This document shows positions 21,359 through 30,281 of a DNA stretch of 64,000 nucleotides, piece by piece (position 1 is the first letter of the stretch; every line of letters begins with the position of its first letter). A program made the position numbers and the translations under genes. The notes under the pieces were generated by a model that was not told the DNA's origin, made no database searches, and saw nothing but the letters and a program-made list of their open reading frames with translations. Source of the stretch: Microtetraspora niveoalba (GTDB lineage Bacteria > Actinomycetota > Actinomycetes > Streptosporangiales > Streptosporangiaceae); NCBI RefSeq assembly GCF_001570405.1, contig NZ_BBYM01000034.1:1-64000 (forward strand), in the 5' to 3' direction.

Positions 21359-22516
21359 ATGAGCGACATCAGGGCGGCGCTGCGGCGGCAGTCCATCGAG
21401 ACGCCGTCATGGGCATACGGCAACAGCGGCACCCGGTTCAAGGTGTTCGCACAGGAGGGCGTGCCGCGCGACCCGTACGAGAAGCTGGCGGACGCGGCCC
21501 AGGTGCACGCGTTCACCGGGATCGCGCCGAGGGTCTCGCTGCACATCCCGTGGGACCGGGTCGACGACTACGGCGACCTCGCCCGGCACGCGGCCGACCT
21601 GGGCGTGCGGATCGGCGCGATCAACTCCAACGTGTTCCAGGACGACGACTACCGGCTCGGCAGCGTCACCAACCCGGACCAGGCGGTGCGCCGAAAGGCC
21701 CTGGACCACCTGCTGGAGTGCGTGGACATCATGGACCTCACCGGGTCGGACACGCTCAAGCTGTGGTTCTCCGACGGGACGAACTATCCCGGCCAGGACG
21801 ACATCCGCGCCCGGCAGGACCGGCTGGCCGAGGCGCTCTCGGCCGTGTACGACAGCCTGGGGGAGGGCCAGCGGTTCCTGCTGGAGTACAAGTTCTTCGA
21901 GCCCGCGTTCTACGTGACGGACGTGCCGGACTGGGGCACGGCGTACGCGCACTGCCTGCGGCTCGGGCCGAAGGCCCAGGTCGTGGTGGACACCGGGCAC
22001 CACGCGCCGGGGACGAACATCGAGTTCATCGTGGCGTTCCTGCTCCGCGAGGGGAAGCTCGGCGGGTTCGACTTCAACTCCCGCTTCTACGCCGACGACG
22101 ACCTCATGGTCGGCGCGGCCGACCCGTTCCAGCTCTTCCGCATCATGTACGAGGTCGTCCGGGGCGGCGGGTACGGCCCGGACTCGGGTGTGGCGTTCAT
22201 GCTCGACCAGTGCCACAACATCGAGCCGAAGATCCCGGGCCAGATCCGTTCGGTGATGAACGTCCAGGAGGCCACCGCCAAGGCGCTGCTGGTGGACGGC
22301 GGCGCGCTCGCCGCCGCCCAGGCGGCCGGTGACGTGCTGGGCGCGAACGCGGTGCTGATGGACGCCTACAACACCGACGTCCGGCCGCTGCTCGCGGAGG
22401 TGCGCGAGGAGCAGGGGCTGGACCCCGACCCGATGGCGGCCTACGCCAGGTCGGGCTACTTCGAGAAGATCCGCGCCGAGCGGGTGGGCGGTCGCCAGGC
22501 CGGCTGGGACGCCTGA
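21359..22516 (+). CDS. rhaI: L-rhamnose isomerase
   Basis: 385 residues of the RhaI (Pseudomonas/actinobacterial) TIM-barrel isomerase type, not the E. coli RhaA type. Metal- and substrate-binding stretches are visible: LEYKFFEPAFYVTD (Glu), VVDTGHHAPGTNIE (Asp, His) and GGFDFNSRFYADDDLMVG (Asp). It converts L-rhamnose to L-rhamnulose. The ATG at 21359 lies 13 bases after the stop of the rhaM remnant and has only a modest GGGGG ribosome binding site, suggesting past translational coupling with rhaM. It is followed by rhaD and controlled by the operator at 21099. Confidence 0.95.
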   Translation: MSDIRAALRRQSIETPSWAYGNSGTRFKVFAQEGVPRDPYEKLADAAQVHAFTGIAPRVSLHIPWDRVDDYGDLARHAADLGVRIGAINSNVFQDDDYRLGSVTNPDQAVRRKALDHLLECVDIMDLTGSDTLKLWFSDGTNYPGQDDIRARQDRLAEALSAVYDSLGEGQRFLLEYKFFEPAFYVTDVPDWGTAYAHCLRLGPKAQVVVDTGHHAPGTNIEFIVAFLLREGKLGGFDFNSRFYADDDLMVGAADPFQLFRIMYEVVRGGGYGPDSGVAFMLDQCHNIEPKIPGQIRSVMNVQEATAKALLVDGGALAAAQAAGDVLGANAVLMDAYNTDVRPLLAEVREEQGLDPDPMAAYARSGYFEKIRAERVGGRQAGWDA

Positions 22517-22557
22517 CACCATCGTGGGTGTCTTGACACACTTTGGGGGGATATTTC

Positions 22558-24606
22558 GTGATTTCGCCGGTTGAAGAGCTGCTGAACCGGTCGCACGCGC
22601 TCGGAGCCGACCCGCGGAACACCAACTTCGCCGGGGGCAACACCTCGGCCAAGGGCGTGGCCGTGGACCCGGCGACCGGCACGGACGTCGAGCTGATCTG
22701 GGTCAAGGGGTCGGGCGGCGACCTCGGCACGCTGACCGAGGCCGGCCTCGCCGTACTGCGCCTGGACCGGCTGCGCGCGCTGACCGGCGTCTACCCGGGC
22801 GTCGAGCGCGAGGACGAGATGGTCGCCGCGTTCGCCTTCTGCGCGCACGGTAAGGGCGGGGCCGCGCCGTCCATCGACACCGCCATGCACGGCCTGGTCG
22901 AGGCCGCGCACGTGGACCACCTGCACCCCGACGCCGGCATCGCCATCGCGACCGCCGCCGACGGCGAGGAGCTGACCCGGCGCATCTTCGGCGACCGCGT
23001 CGTCTGGGTGCCCTGGCGGCGGCCCGGCTTCCAGCTCGGCCTGGACATCGCCGCGATCAAGGCGGAGAACCCGCGGGCCATCGGGTGCATCCTCGGCGGC
23101 CACGGCATCACCGCCTGGGCCGACACCTCCGCCGAGTGCGAGGCCAACTCGCTGGAGATCATCCGCACCGCCGAGGCGTACATCGCCGAGCACGGGAGGC
23201 CCGAGCCGTTCGGGCCGGTGCTGCCCGGCTACGAGCCGCTGCCGGAGGAGGAGCGGCGCGCCCGCGCCGCCGCGCTGTTCCCGATCATCCGGGGGCTGGC
23301 GAGCACCGACCTCCGGCAGGTCGGCCACTTCACCGACACCCCCGAGGTGCTGGACTTCCTGTCCCGGGCCGAGCACCCGCGCCTGGCCGCGCTCGGCACG
23401 TCCTGCCCGGACCACTTCCTGCGCACCAAGGTCGTCCCGATGGTGCTCGACCTGCCCGCCGGGGCGCCGCTCGACGAGGCCGTCGCCCGGCTGCGCGAGC
23501 GGCACGCCGCCTACCGTGAGGAGTACCGCGCCTACTACGAGCGGAACGCGGTGCCCGGCTCGCCCGCCATGCGCGGCGCCGACCCGGCGATCGTGCTGGT
23601 GCCCGGCGTCGGCATGTTCTCCTTCGGCAAGGACAAGCAGACCGCCCGGGTCGCCGGCGAGTTCTACCTCAACGCGATCAACGTGATGCGCGGCGCCGAG
23701 GCGCTCTCCACGTACGCGCCGATCCCCGAGGTGGAGAAGTTCCGCATCGAGTACTGGGAGCTGGAGGAGGCCAAGCTCCGCCGCCTCCCCGCGCCCAAGC
23801 CGCTGGCCGGGCGGGTCGCCCTGGTCACCGGCGGCGGCTCCGGCATCGGCGCCGCCACCGCTCGCAGGCTCGCCGCCGAGGGCGCCTGCGTCGTGGTCGC
23901 CGACCGCGACCTCGCCGCCGCCGAGAAGGTCGCCGCCGAGCTGGGCGCCCGCGCGTACCGGCCGGCGGACGCGGCGGTGGCCGCGGGGGTGGACGTGACC
24001 GACGAGGAGCAGATCGCCGCCGCCTTCCGTGCGGCCGTGCTGGCCTTCGGCGGCGTCGACCTGATCGTCAACAACGCCGGCCTGTCGTTGTCGCGTTCGC
24101 TGCTGGAGACCACCGTCCAGGACTGGGACCTCCAGCACGACGTCATGGCGCGGGGCTCGTTCCTGGTCTCCCGGGAGTCCGCCCGGATCATGATCGACCA
24201 GGGCATGGGCGGCGACATCGTCTACATCTCGTCCAAGAACTCCGTCTTCGCCGGGCCGAACAACGTCGCGTACGGCGCGGCCAAGGCCGACCAGGCGCAC
24301 CAAGTGCGCCTGCTCGCGGCCGAGCTGGGCGAGTACGGCATCCGCGTCAACGGCGTCAACCCCGACGGCGTGGTCCGCGGCTCCGGCATCTTCGCCTCCG
24401 GCTGGGGCGCCAACCGGGCCGCCGTGTACGGCGTGCCGGAGGAGAAGCTGGGCGAGTTCTACGCCCAGCGGACCCTGCTCAAGCGCGAGGTGCTGCCGGA
24501 GCACATCGCCGCGGCGGTCTTCGCGCTCACCGGCGGAGACCTGTCGCTCACCACAGGGCTGCACATCCCGGTGGACGCCGGCGTGGCTGCCGCCTTCCTC
24601 CGCTAG
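22558..24606 (+). CDS. rhaD: Bifunctional rhamnulose-1-phosphate aldolase / L-lactaldehyde dehydrogenase
   Basis: 682 residues. The N-terminal ~400 residues are a class II aldolase (NFAGGNTSAKG phosphate loop; zinc ligands in HVDHLHPDAG). The C-terminal ~260 are a short-chain dehydrogenase with LVTGGGSGIGAATAR, NNAG and the catalytic Tyr-x3-Lys in YGAAKAD. This fusion is typical of actinobacterial and Bacillus rhamnose operons (RhaEW/RhaDW type): it cleaves rhamnulose-1-P to DHAP and L-lactaldehyde and oxidises or reduces the latter. The GTG at 22558 has GGGGGGA 6 bases upstream and is preferred over the TTG at 22543. It ends the rha operon and is followed by a strong hairpin. Confidence 0.95.
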   Translation: MISPVEELLNRSHALGADPRNTNFAGGNTSAKGVAVDPATGTDVELIWVKGSGGDLGTLTEAGLAVLRLDRLRALTGVYPGVEREDEMVAAFAFCAHGKGGAAPSIDTAMHGLVEAAHVDHLHPDAGIAIATAADGEELTRRIFGDRVVWVPWRRPGFQLGLDIAAIKAENPRAIGCILGGHGITAWADTSAECEANSLEIIRTAEAYIAEHGRPEPFGPVLPGYEPLPEEERRARAAALFPIIRGLASTDLRQVGHFTDTPEVLDFLSRAEHPRLAALGTSCPDHFLRTKVVPMVLDLPAGAPLDEAVARLRERHAAYREEYRAYYERNAVPGSPAMRGADPAIVLVPGVGMFSFGKDKQTARVAGEFYLNAINVMRGAEALSTYAPIPEVEKFRIEYWELEEAKLRRLPAPKPLAGRVALVTGGGSGIGAATARRLAAEGACVVVADRDLAAAEKVAAELGARAYRPADAAVAAGVDVTDEEQIAAAFRAAVLAFGGVDLIVNNAGLSLSRSLLETTVQDWDLQHDVMARGSFLVSRESARIMIDQGMGGDIVYISSKNSVFAGPNNVAYGAAKADQAHQVRLLAAELGEYGIRVNGVNPDGVVRGSGIFASGWGANRAAVYGVPEEKLGEFYAQRTLLKREVLPEHIAAAVFALTGGDLSLTTGLHIPVDAGVAAAFLR

Positions 24607-24646
24607 GAGCGGCGCCGGGAACGGCGTGCGTCTCGTAAGGGGCGGC

Positions 24647-24680
24647 GTGCGCGCGGCGGGGACGGCTCCGCCGCGCGCAC
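24647..24680 (+). terminator. Strong hairpin downstream of rhaD
   Basis: GTGCGCGCGGCGG (24647-24659) and its perfect complement (24668-24680) enclose an 8-base loop. The 13-bp stem lacks a following T-run, as is common in high-GC Actinobacteria. It ends 41 bases after the rhaD stop. Confidence 0.75.
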
Positions 24681-24725
24681 GGGGCTCCAGGTTCGACCCC
24701 TGGCGCAGCGGGAAGAGGGAACGCC

Positions 24726-25154
24726 ATGACGGAGGCCCGCGAGCTCCTGAACAGGCACACGGCCGCGTTCAACGACCACGACATCGAGGCGCTCCTGCGG
24801 GTCGTCAGCCCAGGGGCCGTGTGGATCAGCCCGGAGGGCCCCGCCGAAGGGCACGAGGAGATCGCCTCCCACATCGGGCAGTTCTTCACCGCGTTCCCCG
24901 ACGTCCGCGCGGTGGTCTGGGAGACGATCGACCACGGCGACCTGGCGGCCGAGGAACTGATGATGGTGGGCACCCACGGGGGGACGTACCTGATGCCCGG
25001 GGGACGGGCCGTCCCGGGGACCGGCCGGCCCATCCAACTGCGCTGCTGCTCCATGTGCACCGTCGAAGACGGCCTGATCGTCAGCCTGCGCTTCTATTTC
25101 GACCAGTTGGAGCTGCTCGCCCAGCTCGGATTGTTGCCGGACTCACAGGTGTGA
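24726..25154 (+). CDS. SnoaL-like / ester-cyclase family protein
   Basis: 142 residues with the NTF2-like cone fold: LLNRHTAAFNDHDIEALLRVVSPGAVWISPEG, then FFTAFPDVRAVV and GLIVSLRFYFDQLELLAQLGL. These are hallmarks of SnoaL polyketide cyclase-like proteins, but most such single genes outside clusters have unknown substrates. GGGAAGAGGGA precedes the ATG. Its 3' end overlaps the convergent ATP-binding protein gene by 12 bases. Cytosolic; function unassigned. Confidence 0.82.
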   Translation: MTEARELLNRHTAAFNDHDIEALLRVVSPGAVWISPEGPAEGHEEIASHIGQFFTAFPDVRAVVWETIDHGDLAAEELMMVGTHGGTYLMPGGRAVPGTGRPIQLRCCSMCTVEDGLIVSLRFYFDQLELLAQLGLLPDSQV

Positions 25155-25682
25155 GCGCACCGGCAGCTCGAACCACACGACCTTGCCGGTGAGCGTCGGG
25201 ACGCTGCCCCAGCAACAGGAGAGCCGCTCGACCATGTTCAGGCCGCGGCCCCGCTCGTCGTACGGGTCCGCCTCGTGGAGGCGCGGCGGCCTGCGGTCGG
25301 TGTCCTCGACCTCGCCGCGCAGCAGGCCGTCCTCCAGCGAGAGGGAGAGCTGGACGGGGCCCTGGGTGTGCCGCAGCGCGTTGGCGGCCAGCTCGCTGAC
25401 CAGCAGCTCGACGGTGTCGATCGTGTCGTCCGGCAGACCCCACTTGGTGAGCCGGGCGCGGGTCACCCGCCGGGCCATGCACGTCGAGGACAGCCGCTGG
25501 GGCAGCTCCCACGTGGCCGTGCGCTCCTCGGGCTCCGGCTCGCGGGCCGGGCCTCCGGCCGAGGACGCGGTCGGTGCGCCTGCCCACTCGCGGTCCCAGT
25601 CCACAGCCCAGGTCCGCCCGGCGGAGAACGGAAAGGCCGACGGGGAGTTCCGAACACCCGCCGCCGCGATGTCGATGGTCAT
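25143..25682 (-). CDS. Anti-sigma-factor-type ATP-binding protein (HATPase_c_2)
   Basis: 179 residues. After a ~65-residue N-terminal region, an RsbW-like GHKL domain is complete: the N box is LLVSELAANALRHTQG and the G2 box is ERGRGLNMVERL. EVEDTDRR marks G1, though its glycine is replaced. Unlike the OsaC-like protein, the ATP-site Asn is present. Such small actinobacterial HATPases phosphorylate anti-sigma-factor antagonists. The ATG overlaps the stop of the DUF5999 gene by four bases, so the two are coupled. Confidence 0.85.
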   Translation of the reverse strand: MTIDIAAAGVRNSPSAFPFSAGRTWAVDWDREWAGAPTASSAGGPAREPEPEERTATWELPQRLSSTCMARRVTRARLTKWGLPDDTIDTVELLVSELAANALRHTQGPVQLSLSLEDGLLRGEVEDTDRRPPRLHEADPYDERGRGLNMVERLSCCWGSVPTLTGKVVWFELPVRSHL

Positions 25683-25873
25683 GCCGCACACCCCGAAAGC
25701 TTCCGATCGGCCGGGACACTGCGCCCGTCGGGCAGCAGCTCGCCGCTGTCGTCGAAGACCACCACGCCGTTGCAGAGCAGCCCCCATCCCTGTTCCGGGT
25801 GGTACGCCACCAGGACCGCCGCCTCGTGGTCGGAGGCGGACGCGGGAGGACAGGAAGGCTGGTGCTGGCACAT
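25679..25873 (-). CDS. DUF5999 family small protein
   Basis: 64 residues matching the DUF5999 pattern: MCQHQPSCPPAS, HPEQGWGLLCNGVVVFDDSGELLPDG. The start has GAGGAC a few bases upstream. Two N-terminal Cys plus His residues suggest metal binding, but no function is established. It is coupled (ATGA overlap) to the downstream anti-sigma-type ATPase, a pairing common in actinomycetes. Confidence 0.88.
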   Translation of the reverse strand: MCQHQPSCPPASASDHEAAVLVAYHPEQGWGLLCNGVVVFDDSGELLPDGRSVPADRKLSGCAA

Positions 25874-25987
25874 GTCGGTGTCCTCGGTAGATCCTCGCTG
25901 GTCGTCGTGGCCGGTCGCCGTGGTTTTCTTCCACCATCAGGATGCCGAACGGCGCCCCCCGGTCGTGAGGGGATAAACCCCCATATG

Positions 25988-26011
25988 GGTACGTATCCTC
26001 AGCTACGTACC
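25988..26011. promoter_or_regulatory. Palindrome GGTACGTA-N8-TACGTACC
   Basis: The 8-base arms (25988-25995 and 26004-26011) are perfect and unusually AT-rich for this genome. The site lies right after the acyltransferase stop and 115 bases upstream of the DUF5999 gene. An overlapping 5-bp inverted repeat (CTCAG/CTGAG) shares the spacer. It may be an operator for the DUF5999 operon or a terminator of the acyltransferase gene. Confidence 0.5.
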
Positions 26012-26015
26012 TGAG

Positions 26016-27200
26016 CTAAGGGATGGTAATGCGCTCGCGGGCGGGGGTGGGGGCCGCCGGTCGCCGCTTCGCCAGGCGCCGTCCGAGCCGCTGCATCGGC
26101 AGTTCGACGAACCGGTACGTCAGCCAGCTCACGCCGCAGACTCCGGCGAGGACGGCGAGGCCCAGCCCGAGCTGGACGAGCGGGGGGAACCTGAGCGGGT
26201 TGCCCATGACGAGGAAGAAGATCCGCAGCACCGGCATGTGCAGCATGTAGACGGAGTAGCTGATCAACCCCAGCCAGGCAAGCGCGTACGGGATCCGGCG
26301 GCCGCGCAGGGCGTAGAACAGGCCGAACGTGCCCGCGGCCAGCGCGACCGTCATCAGGTTGGCCATGCCGTTGACCGTGACCGGCTTCATGAAGGGCGTC
26401 AGGCAGACCAGGAAGGCGACCCCCAGGATCGGCCACATCCCCGACGCCTCGCCCCGCTCCCATCGGTAGATCACCGTGCCGGTGAACATGACCGCCAGGA
26501 CCATCGCCCCCTGCCAGGGCACCCGGCTGCCGACCACGATCAGCCCGATGGCGAGGACGCCCAGCGCGGCGGCCCCCGCCGTACGGACCCGGCCGGCGCC
26601 GAACAGCACGCCGCCGAGACCCGCCGCGATCACCGCGAGCACGACGACCGGCACGACCGGGCCGCCGAGCAGGCCCCGGGCCGGCATGACGAACGCCACC
26701 AGCACCGACAGCGCCGCGAACGACAGGGCGAAAAGGCCGCTCCGCCGGTGCACGCCCGCCACGAAAAGGGCCGTGACGAGAAGGTAGAAGACCATCTCGT
26801 ACGAAAGCGTCCACATCGGCTCGGTGAACGCCCACGAGCCGGTTACCTCCATGAGCATCGTGATGTGCCCGATGGGGTCGATGTTGGCGCGCAGCGGCTG
26901 GATCGGCGTCATCGCCACGACGATGGCGATGGTGAGGACGTACAGCGGATAGAGGCGGAACAGCCGGCCGACCCAGAACGCCCGCACGTCGCCCCTGCGC
27001 TCCAGCGAGGCGGGGATGATGTAGCCGCTGACCAGGAAGAACACCAGGACGCCGTAGTTTCCCATGTTGAACCAGGTCGGCCTGAGGTCGGGCAGGAAGC
27101 GGTACGTCATGTGTTCGAGGAGCACCGCTGTCGCACCCACGCCACGCAGGGCGTCGAGCCATCTATATCTGGTTATGGGAACCTGATCGTCAATAGGCAC
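26016..27200 (-). CDS. Membrane acyltransferase (OafA/YrhL, acyltransferase 3 family)
   Basis: 394 residues with about ten transmembrane segments. The N-terminus RYRWLDALRGVGATAVLLEHMTYRF holds the family R-x10-H arrangement, followed by YGVLVFFLVSGYIIPASLERRGDVRAFWVGRLFRLYPLY with the typical RxxRLxP motif. Members O-acetylate or O-acylate exported sugars, antibiotics or cell-wall polymers using acyl-CoA. No glycan cluster is adjacent, so the acceptor is unknown. Start GTG 27200; an upstream region of ~140 bases separates it from a methyltransferase gene on the same strand. Confidence 0.88.
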   Translation of the reverse strand: MPIDDQVPITRYRWLDALRGVGATAVLLEHMTYRFLPDLRPTWFNMGNYGVLVFFLVSGYIIPASLERRGDVRAFWVGRLFRLYPLYVLTIAIVVAMTPIQPLRANIDPIGHITMLMEVTGSWAFTEPMWTLSYEMVFYLLVTALFVAGVHRRSGLFALSFAALSVLVAFVMPARGLLGGPVVPVVVLAVIAAGLGGVLFGAGRVRTAGAAALGVLAIGLIVVGSRVPWQGAMVLAVMFTGTVIYRWERGEASGMWPILGVAFLVCLTPFMKPVTVNGMANLMTVALAAGTFGLFYALRGRRIPYALAWLGLISYSVYMLHMPVLRIFFLVMGNPLRFPPLVQLGLGLAVLAGVCGVSWLTYRFVELPMQRLGRRLAKRRPAAPTPARERITIP

Positions 27201-27343
27201 TTATGTCACATTAAACGATGCTCCACGGTGCTCGCAGAAGAGTTCCCGGTTTGGCCGGATATAGCGGGAGGCGTCGTGATCCGTACGTTCTGATCCACGG
27301 TCCGCACCGGAGGCCCGCCACGCGTGCCACCGGTGGACCGCGC

Positions 27344-28171
27344 CTACCTCGTGCGGCGCAGCAGGAGCGAGACGAAGCCCAGGACACGCCGGTAGCCGTT
27401 CAGCCACATCTCGCGATGGGCGAGGGCCGCCTCGCGCGCCGCCTCGCCGTCGGGGCCCGGGTGCTCCTCGGCCCACCGCAGGAGCGTGCCGGTCCAGGAC
27501 CACTCGTAGTCGTCCCACTCCGCGAGCTCACTGGTGTGCGCGTACACGGTGACGTAGCCCGCGTTCTCCGCACGCGCCACGGTCCCCCCGAGATCGGCGT
27601 ACTCGTCCGGGTCGTCGACCAACTGGGCGGCCAGCTCCGGCGTGGGCGGGCTCTCCCAGAAACCCTCTCCCACGAGGGCGAGGCCGCCGGGCCGCAGGAA
27701 CCCGGCGACGGCCTCCATCGTGGGGACGAGCCCGCCGAAGACGTGGGTCGACCCCACGCACATCACCAGGTCGTACGGCTCCCCGCCGGTCGCCTCCGGG
27801 GTCCGCGCGGCTCCCGTTCCCCTGCCGGACGTCTCGGGGACCCGGGTCTCGCCGTCGCCGGCGCCCGGCAGGCCGAACTCGGTCGCGGAGACCCGGTGCA
27901 GGCGGATGCGATCGGCCACACCCCGCTCCTCGGCGGCCCGGGTGGCCGAGGCGAGGGCGTGCGCGGAGACGTCCACCCCGTCCGCCGTCGCGTCCGGATA
28001 GAGGGCGAGCGCCCGCAGCGTCCACTCCGCCGCGCCGCACCCCAGGTCGAGGATCCGCGCGTCCTTGGGCAGCTTCGCCCGTACGAGCAGGCGGTCGATG
28101 TGCTCCTCGCTGATGGGCGACGCGACGGGGTGGTCGGCGTGGGCGATGTGGCTGATCAGATCACGTTCCAT
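27344..28171 (-). CDS. SAM-dependent class I methyltransferase
   Basis: 275 residues. SAM-binding motif I is ARILDLGCGAAEWTLRAL, with DGVDVSAHALASA next, YDLVMCVGSTHVFGG as motif IV and LRPGGLALVGEGFWESPP after it. A flexible insertion of ~35 polar residues (around bases 27780-27860) precedes motif IV. The substrate is unknown; small-molecule methylation is likely. The ATG at 28171 has AAAAGG upstream and replaces a longer in-frame start at 28252. Confidence 0.85.
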   Translation of the reverse strand: MERDLISHIAHADHPVASPISEEHIDRLLVRAKLPKDARILDLGCGAAEWTLRALALYPDATADGVDVSAHALASATRAAEERGVADRIRLHRVSATEFGLPGAGDGETRVPETSGRGTGAARTPEATGGEPYDLVMCVGSTHVFGGLVPTMEAVAGFLRPGGLALVGEGFWESPPTPELAAQLVDDPDEYADLGGTVARAENAGYVTVYAHTSELAEWDDYEWSWTGTLLRWAEEHPGPDGEAAREAALAHREMWLNGYRRVLGFVSLLLRRTR

Positions 28172-28326
28172 GTGTGAACCTTTTCGTGCGCCAGGCCCGA
28201 GTCGCCACTGGATATCCGGTTGTCGTGGTTTGTCGGGGCTGCACGACGGCACGCCGCGAGGTGCCGCCCTGGCGACGTTCGCCCAGCTCGCCGGGGTTCT
28301 TCACCCGGCATCCGAGCTGGCGCGAC

Positions 28327-29058
28327 CTAGCGCCGTACCTCCGCGGGGTCGCCGAGACGCGCCGTGCCGGGCCGGGTCACCCGCATGATCACGCCGAACT
28401 TGTTCTCGTGCGCCCCGATGAGGTGCTTCTGCAGCTCGGGCCAGCGTTCCCGCCCGTACGGGTCCCAGCTCGGCACCGCGCAGCGGATGCACGGCCCCGC
28501 GTGTGCGCCTGTCACTTCGAGGACCGCGTCACCCACCGTGATCACGGTGCCCTCGGTGAAGGTCTCCTCGGCGAACGCGGGCATGTCCGTGGCCAGGTGG
28601 ACGTTGGGGCGGAACCTGTTCAGTTCGACCTTCGCGTCGAGCTCCTCCTCCAGGCCGCGCAGCGACGCCTCGAAGGTGACCAGCACCGTCGGGCCCCGGT
28701 CCTGCTGGCCGTCCTGCGCCCGCAGCGACAGCGGCACGCCGTACGACTCGGTCAGCTCGGCGGGCAGGCCGGGATCGTCCCACGCCCAGGGCACGCCGCC
28801 GGGTGAGTAGAGGATCGGAGGGCCGGGCGGTTCGGGGGAGCCGTCGCAGGTGGCCGGGTAGGCGGCCTCCCAGGCCAGCATCGGCGGCGACTGGCGCACC
28901 GTGAGCCGCTTACCCGCGTGGGCCGGACGTTCGTCGATCAGAGCGTAGGCGCGGTCGCCGGCCAGACCGCGATGGTCCAGCAGAGCGGTGGTGAGGGACT
29001 CTCCGCGCAAGGACTTGACCGGCCAGCGGAAGAGGCCGTCCACGGTTCCGCGATGCAT
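28327..29058 (-). CDS. MOSC domain protein (molybdenum cofactor sulfurase C-terminal-like)
   Basis: 243 residues: an MOSC N-terminal beta-barrel (LFRWPVKSLRGESL, GLAGDRAYALID) and an MOSC domain with NRFRPNVHL and GPCIRC, whose Cys is the conserved sulfur-carrier residue. Such proteins resemble mARC/YcbX molybdenum enzymes or sulfur transferases acting on Mo cofactor. ATG 29058 is favoured over GTG 29064 by the spacing from AGGA. It is a stand-alone gene. Confidence 0.87.
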   Translation of the reverse strand: MHRGTVDGLFRWPVKSLRGESLTTALLDHRGLAGDRAYALIDERPAHAGKRLTVRQSPPMLAWEAAYPATCDGSPEPPGPPILYSPGGVPWAWDDPGLPAELTESYGVPLSLRAQDGQQDRGPTVLVTFEASLRGLEEELDAKVELNRFRPNVHLATDMPAFAEETFTEGTVITVGDAVLEVTGAHAGPCIRCAVPSWDPYGRERWPELQKHLIGAHENKFGVIMRVTRPGTARLGDPAEVRR

Positions 29059-29178
29059 GCCCACGATCCTATGCAGCCACCGCGCCGACGAAGGGCGGCG
29101 GTCCCGTCGTCGATCCCGGCGGCGGCCCGGTCCGTGTGTGGCGCGGCGGCGCCCGCGACGCCGAACGAGGAGCCGGGG

Positions 29179-30150
29179 TCAGCGGCGCCGCGCGAAGCGG
29201 TCGGTCGCCTCGATCAGGCGGTCCAGGATGCCCGGCTCGGTGTAGGCGTGCCCGGCGTCGTCCACCATGTGGAACTCGGCCTCGGGCCAGGCCCGGTGCA
29301 GATCCCAGGCGGTCGCCGCCGGGGTGCACATGTCGTAGCGTCCCTGCACGATGACGCAGGGGATGTGCCTGATCCGGTCGACGTCCCGGAGCAGTCGCCC
29401 CTCCTCGAAGAACCCGCCGTTCACGAAGTAGTGGTTCTCGATCCGGGCGAACGAGACCGCGTAGCCGTCCTCGGCGTGCTTGGCGACGAGCCCGGGGTCG
29501 CGGCGCAGCGTGATGGTCGAGCCCTCCCACACGCTCCACGCCCGCGCGGCGGAGATCCGTACGGCCGGGTCGGGGTCGTTCACCCGCCGGTGGAAGGCGG
29601 CGATGAGGTCGTCGCGCTCGTCCTCCGGGATCGGCGCGACGTAGCTCTCCCACAGGTCGGGATAGACCATGGACGCGCCCTCCTGGTAGAACCAGCGCAG
29701 CTCGGACGGCCGCAGTGTGAAGACGCCGCGCAGCACCAGCTCGGAGACCCGGTCGGGATGGCTCTGCGCGTACGCCAGGGAGAGCGCGCTGCCCCACGAA
29801 CCGCCGAACACCATCCAGCGGTCGATCCCCAGATGCTCGCGGAGCCGTTCCATGTCGGCGACGAGGTTCCAGGTGGTGTTGAACTCCAGCGACACGGCCG
29901 GGTCGGACGCGTGCGGGAGGCTCCGCCCGCAGTTGCGCTGGTCGAAGAGCACGATCCGGTACGCCTCCGGGTCGAACTGCCGGCGGTGGTCGGCGGTGCA
30001 GCCGCTCCCCGGGCCTCCGTGGAGCATGACGACGGGCTTGCCCTCCGGGTTGCCGCACACCTCCCAGTAGATCTGGTTGCCGTGGTCGACGGAGAGCAGG
30101 CCGGAGTCGTGGGGCTCGATCGGCGGATAAAGCGTCCTCATGAGCGGCAT
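29179..30150 (-). CDS. pip: Proline iminopeptidase (prolyl aminopeptidase, S33)
   Basis: 323 residues. HGGPGSG forms the oxyanion loop, the nucleophile Ser lies in GGSWGS, the Asp in QGRYDMCTP and the His in DAGHAY. DQRNCGRS and NTTWNLVADMERLREHLGI are diagnostic of prolyl aminopeptidases, which release N-terminal proline from peptides. It is cytosolic with no signal peptide. Start ATG 30150 or 30141 (MRTLYPPIEP, the usual N-terminus). Confidence 0.93.
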   Translation of the reverse strand: MPLMRTLYPPIEPHDSGLLSVDHGNQIYWEVCGNPEGKPVVMLHGGPGSGCTADHRRQFDPEAYRIVLFDQRNCGRSLPHASDPAVSLEFNTTWNLVADMERLREHLGIDRWMVFGGSWGSALSLAYAQSHPDRVSELVLRGVFTLRPSELRWFYQEGASMVYPDLWESYVAPIPEDERDDLIAAFHRRVNDPDPAVRISAARAWSVWEGSTITLRRDPGLVAKHAEDGYAVSFARIENHYFVNGGFFEEGRLLRDVDRIRHIPCVIVQGRYDMCTPAATAWDLHRAWPEAEFHMVDDAGHAYTEPGILDRLIEATDRFARRR

Positions 30151-30281
30151 TATCGGGGCTCCTCCGCTTCCGTACGGTGCGGCGGCGTCCTGGAGCGATC
30201 AATAAAACCCCAAGTGGCGGATAGCGGCGATGTCACCGGGTAGGGCGAACAAACCGGATAAATCACTCTTCAGGAGATGAC

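Noticed and set aside
24687-24705. CCAGG-TTCGACC-CCTGG, which looks exactly like a tRNA T-arm, just before the SnoaL-like gene
   Set aside because: No matching acceptor, D or anticodon arms exist upstream; the rhaD terminator hairpin occupies that position. An att-site remnant is conceivable, but no mobile element is near.
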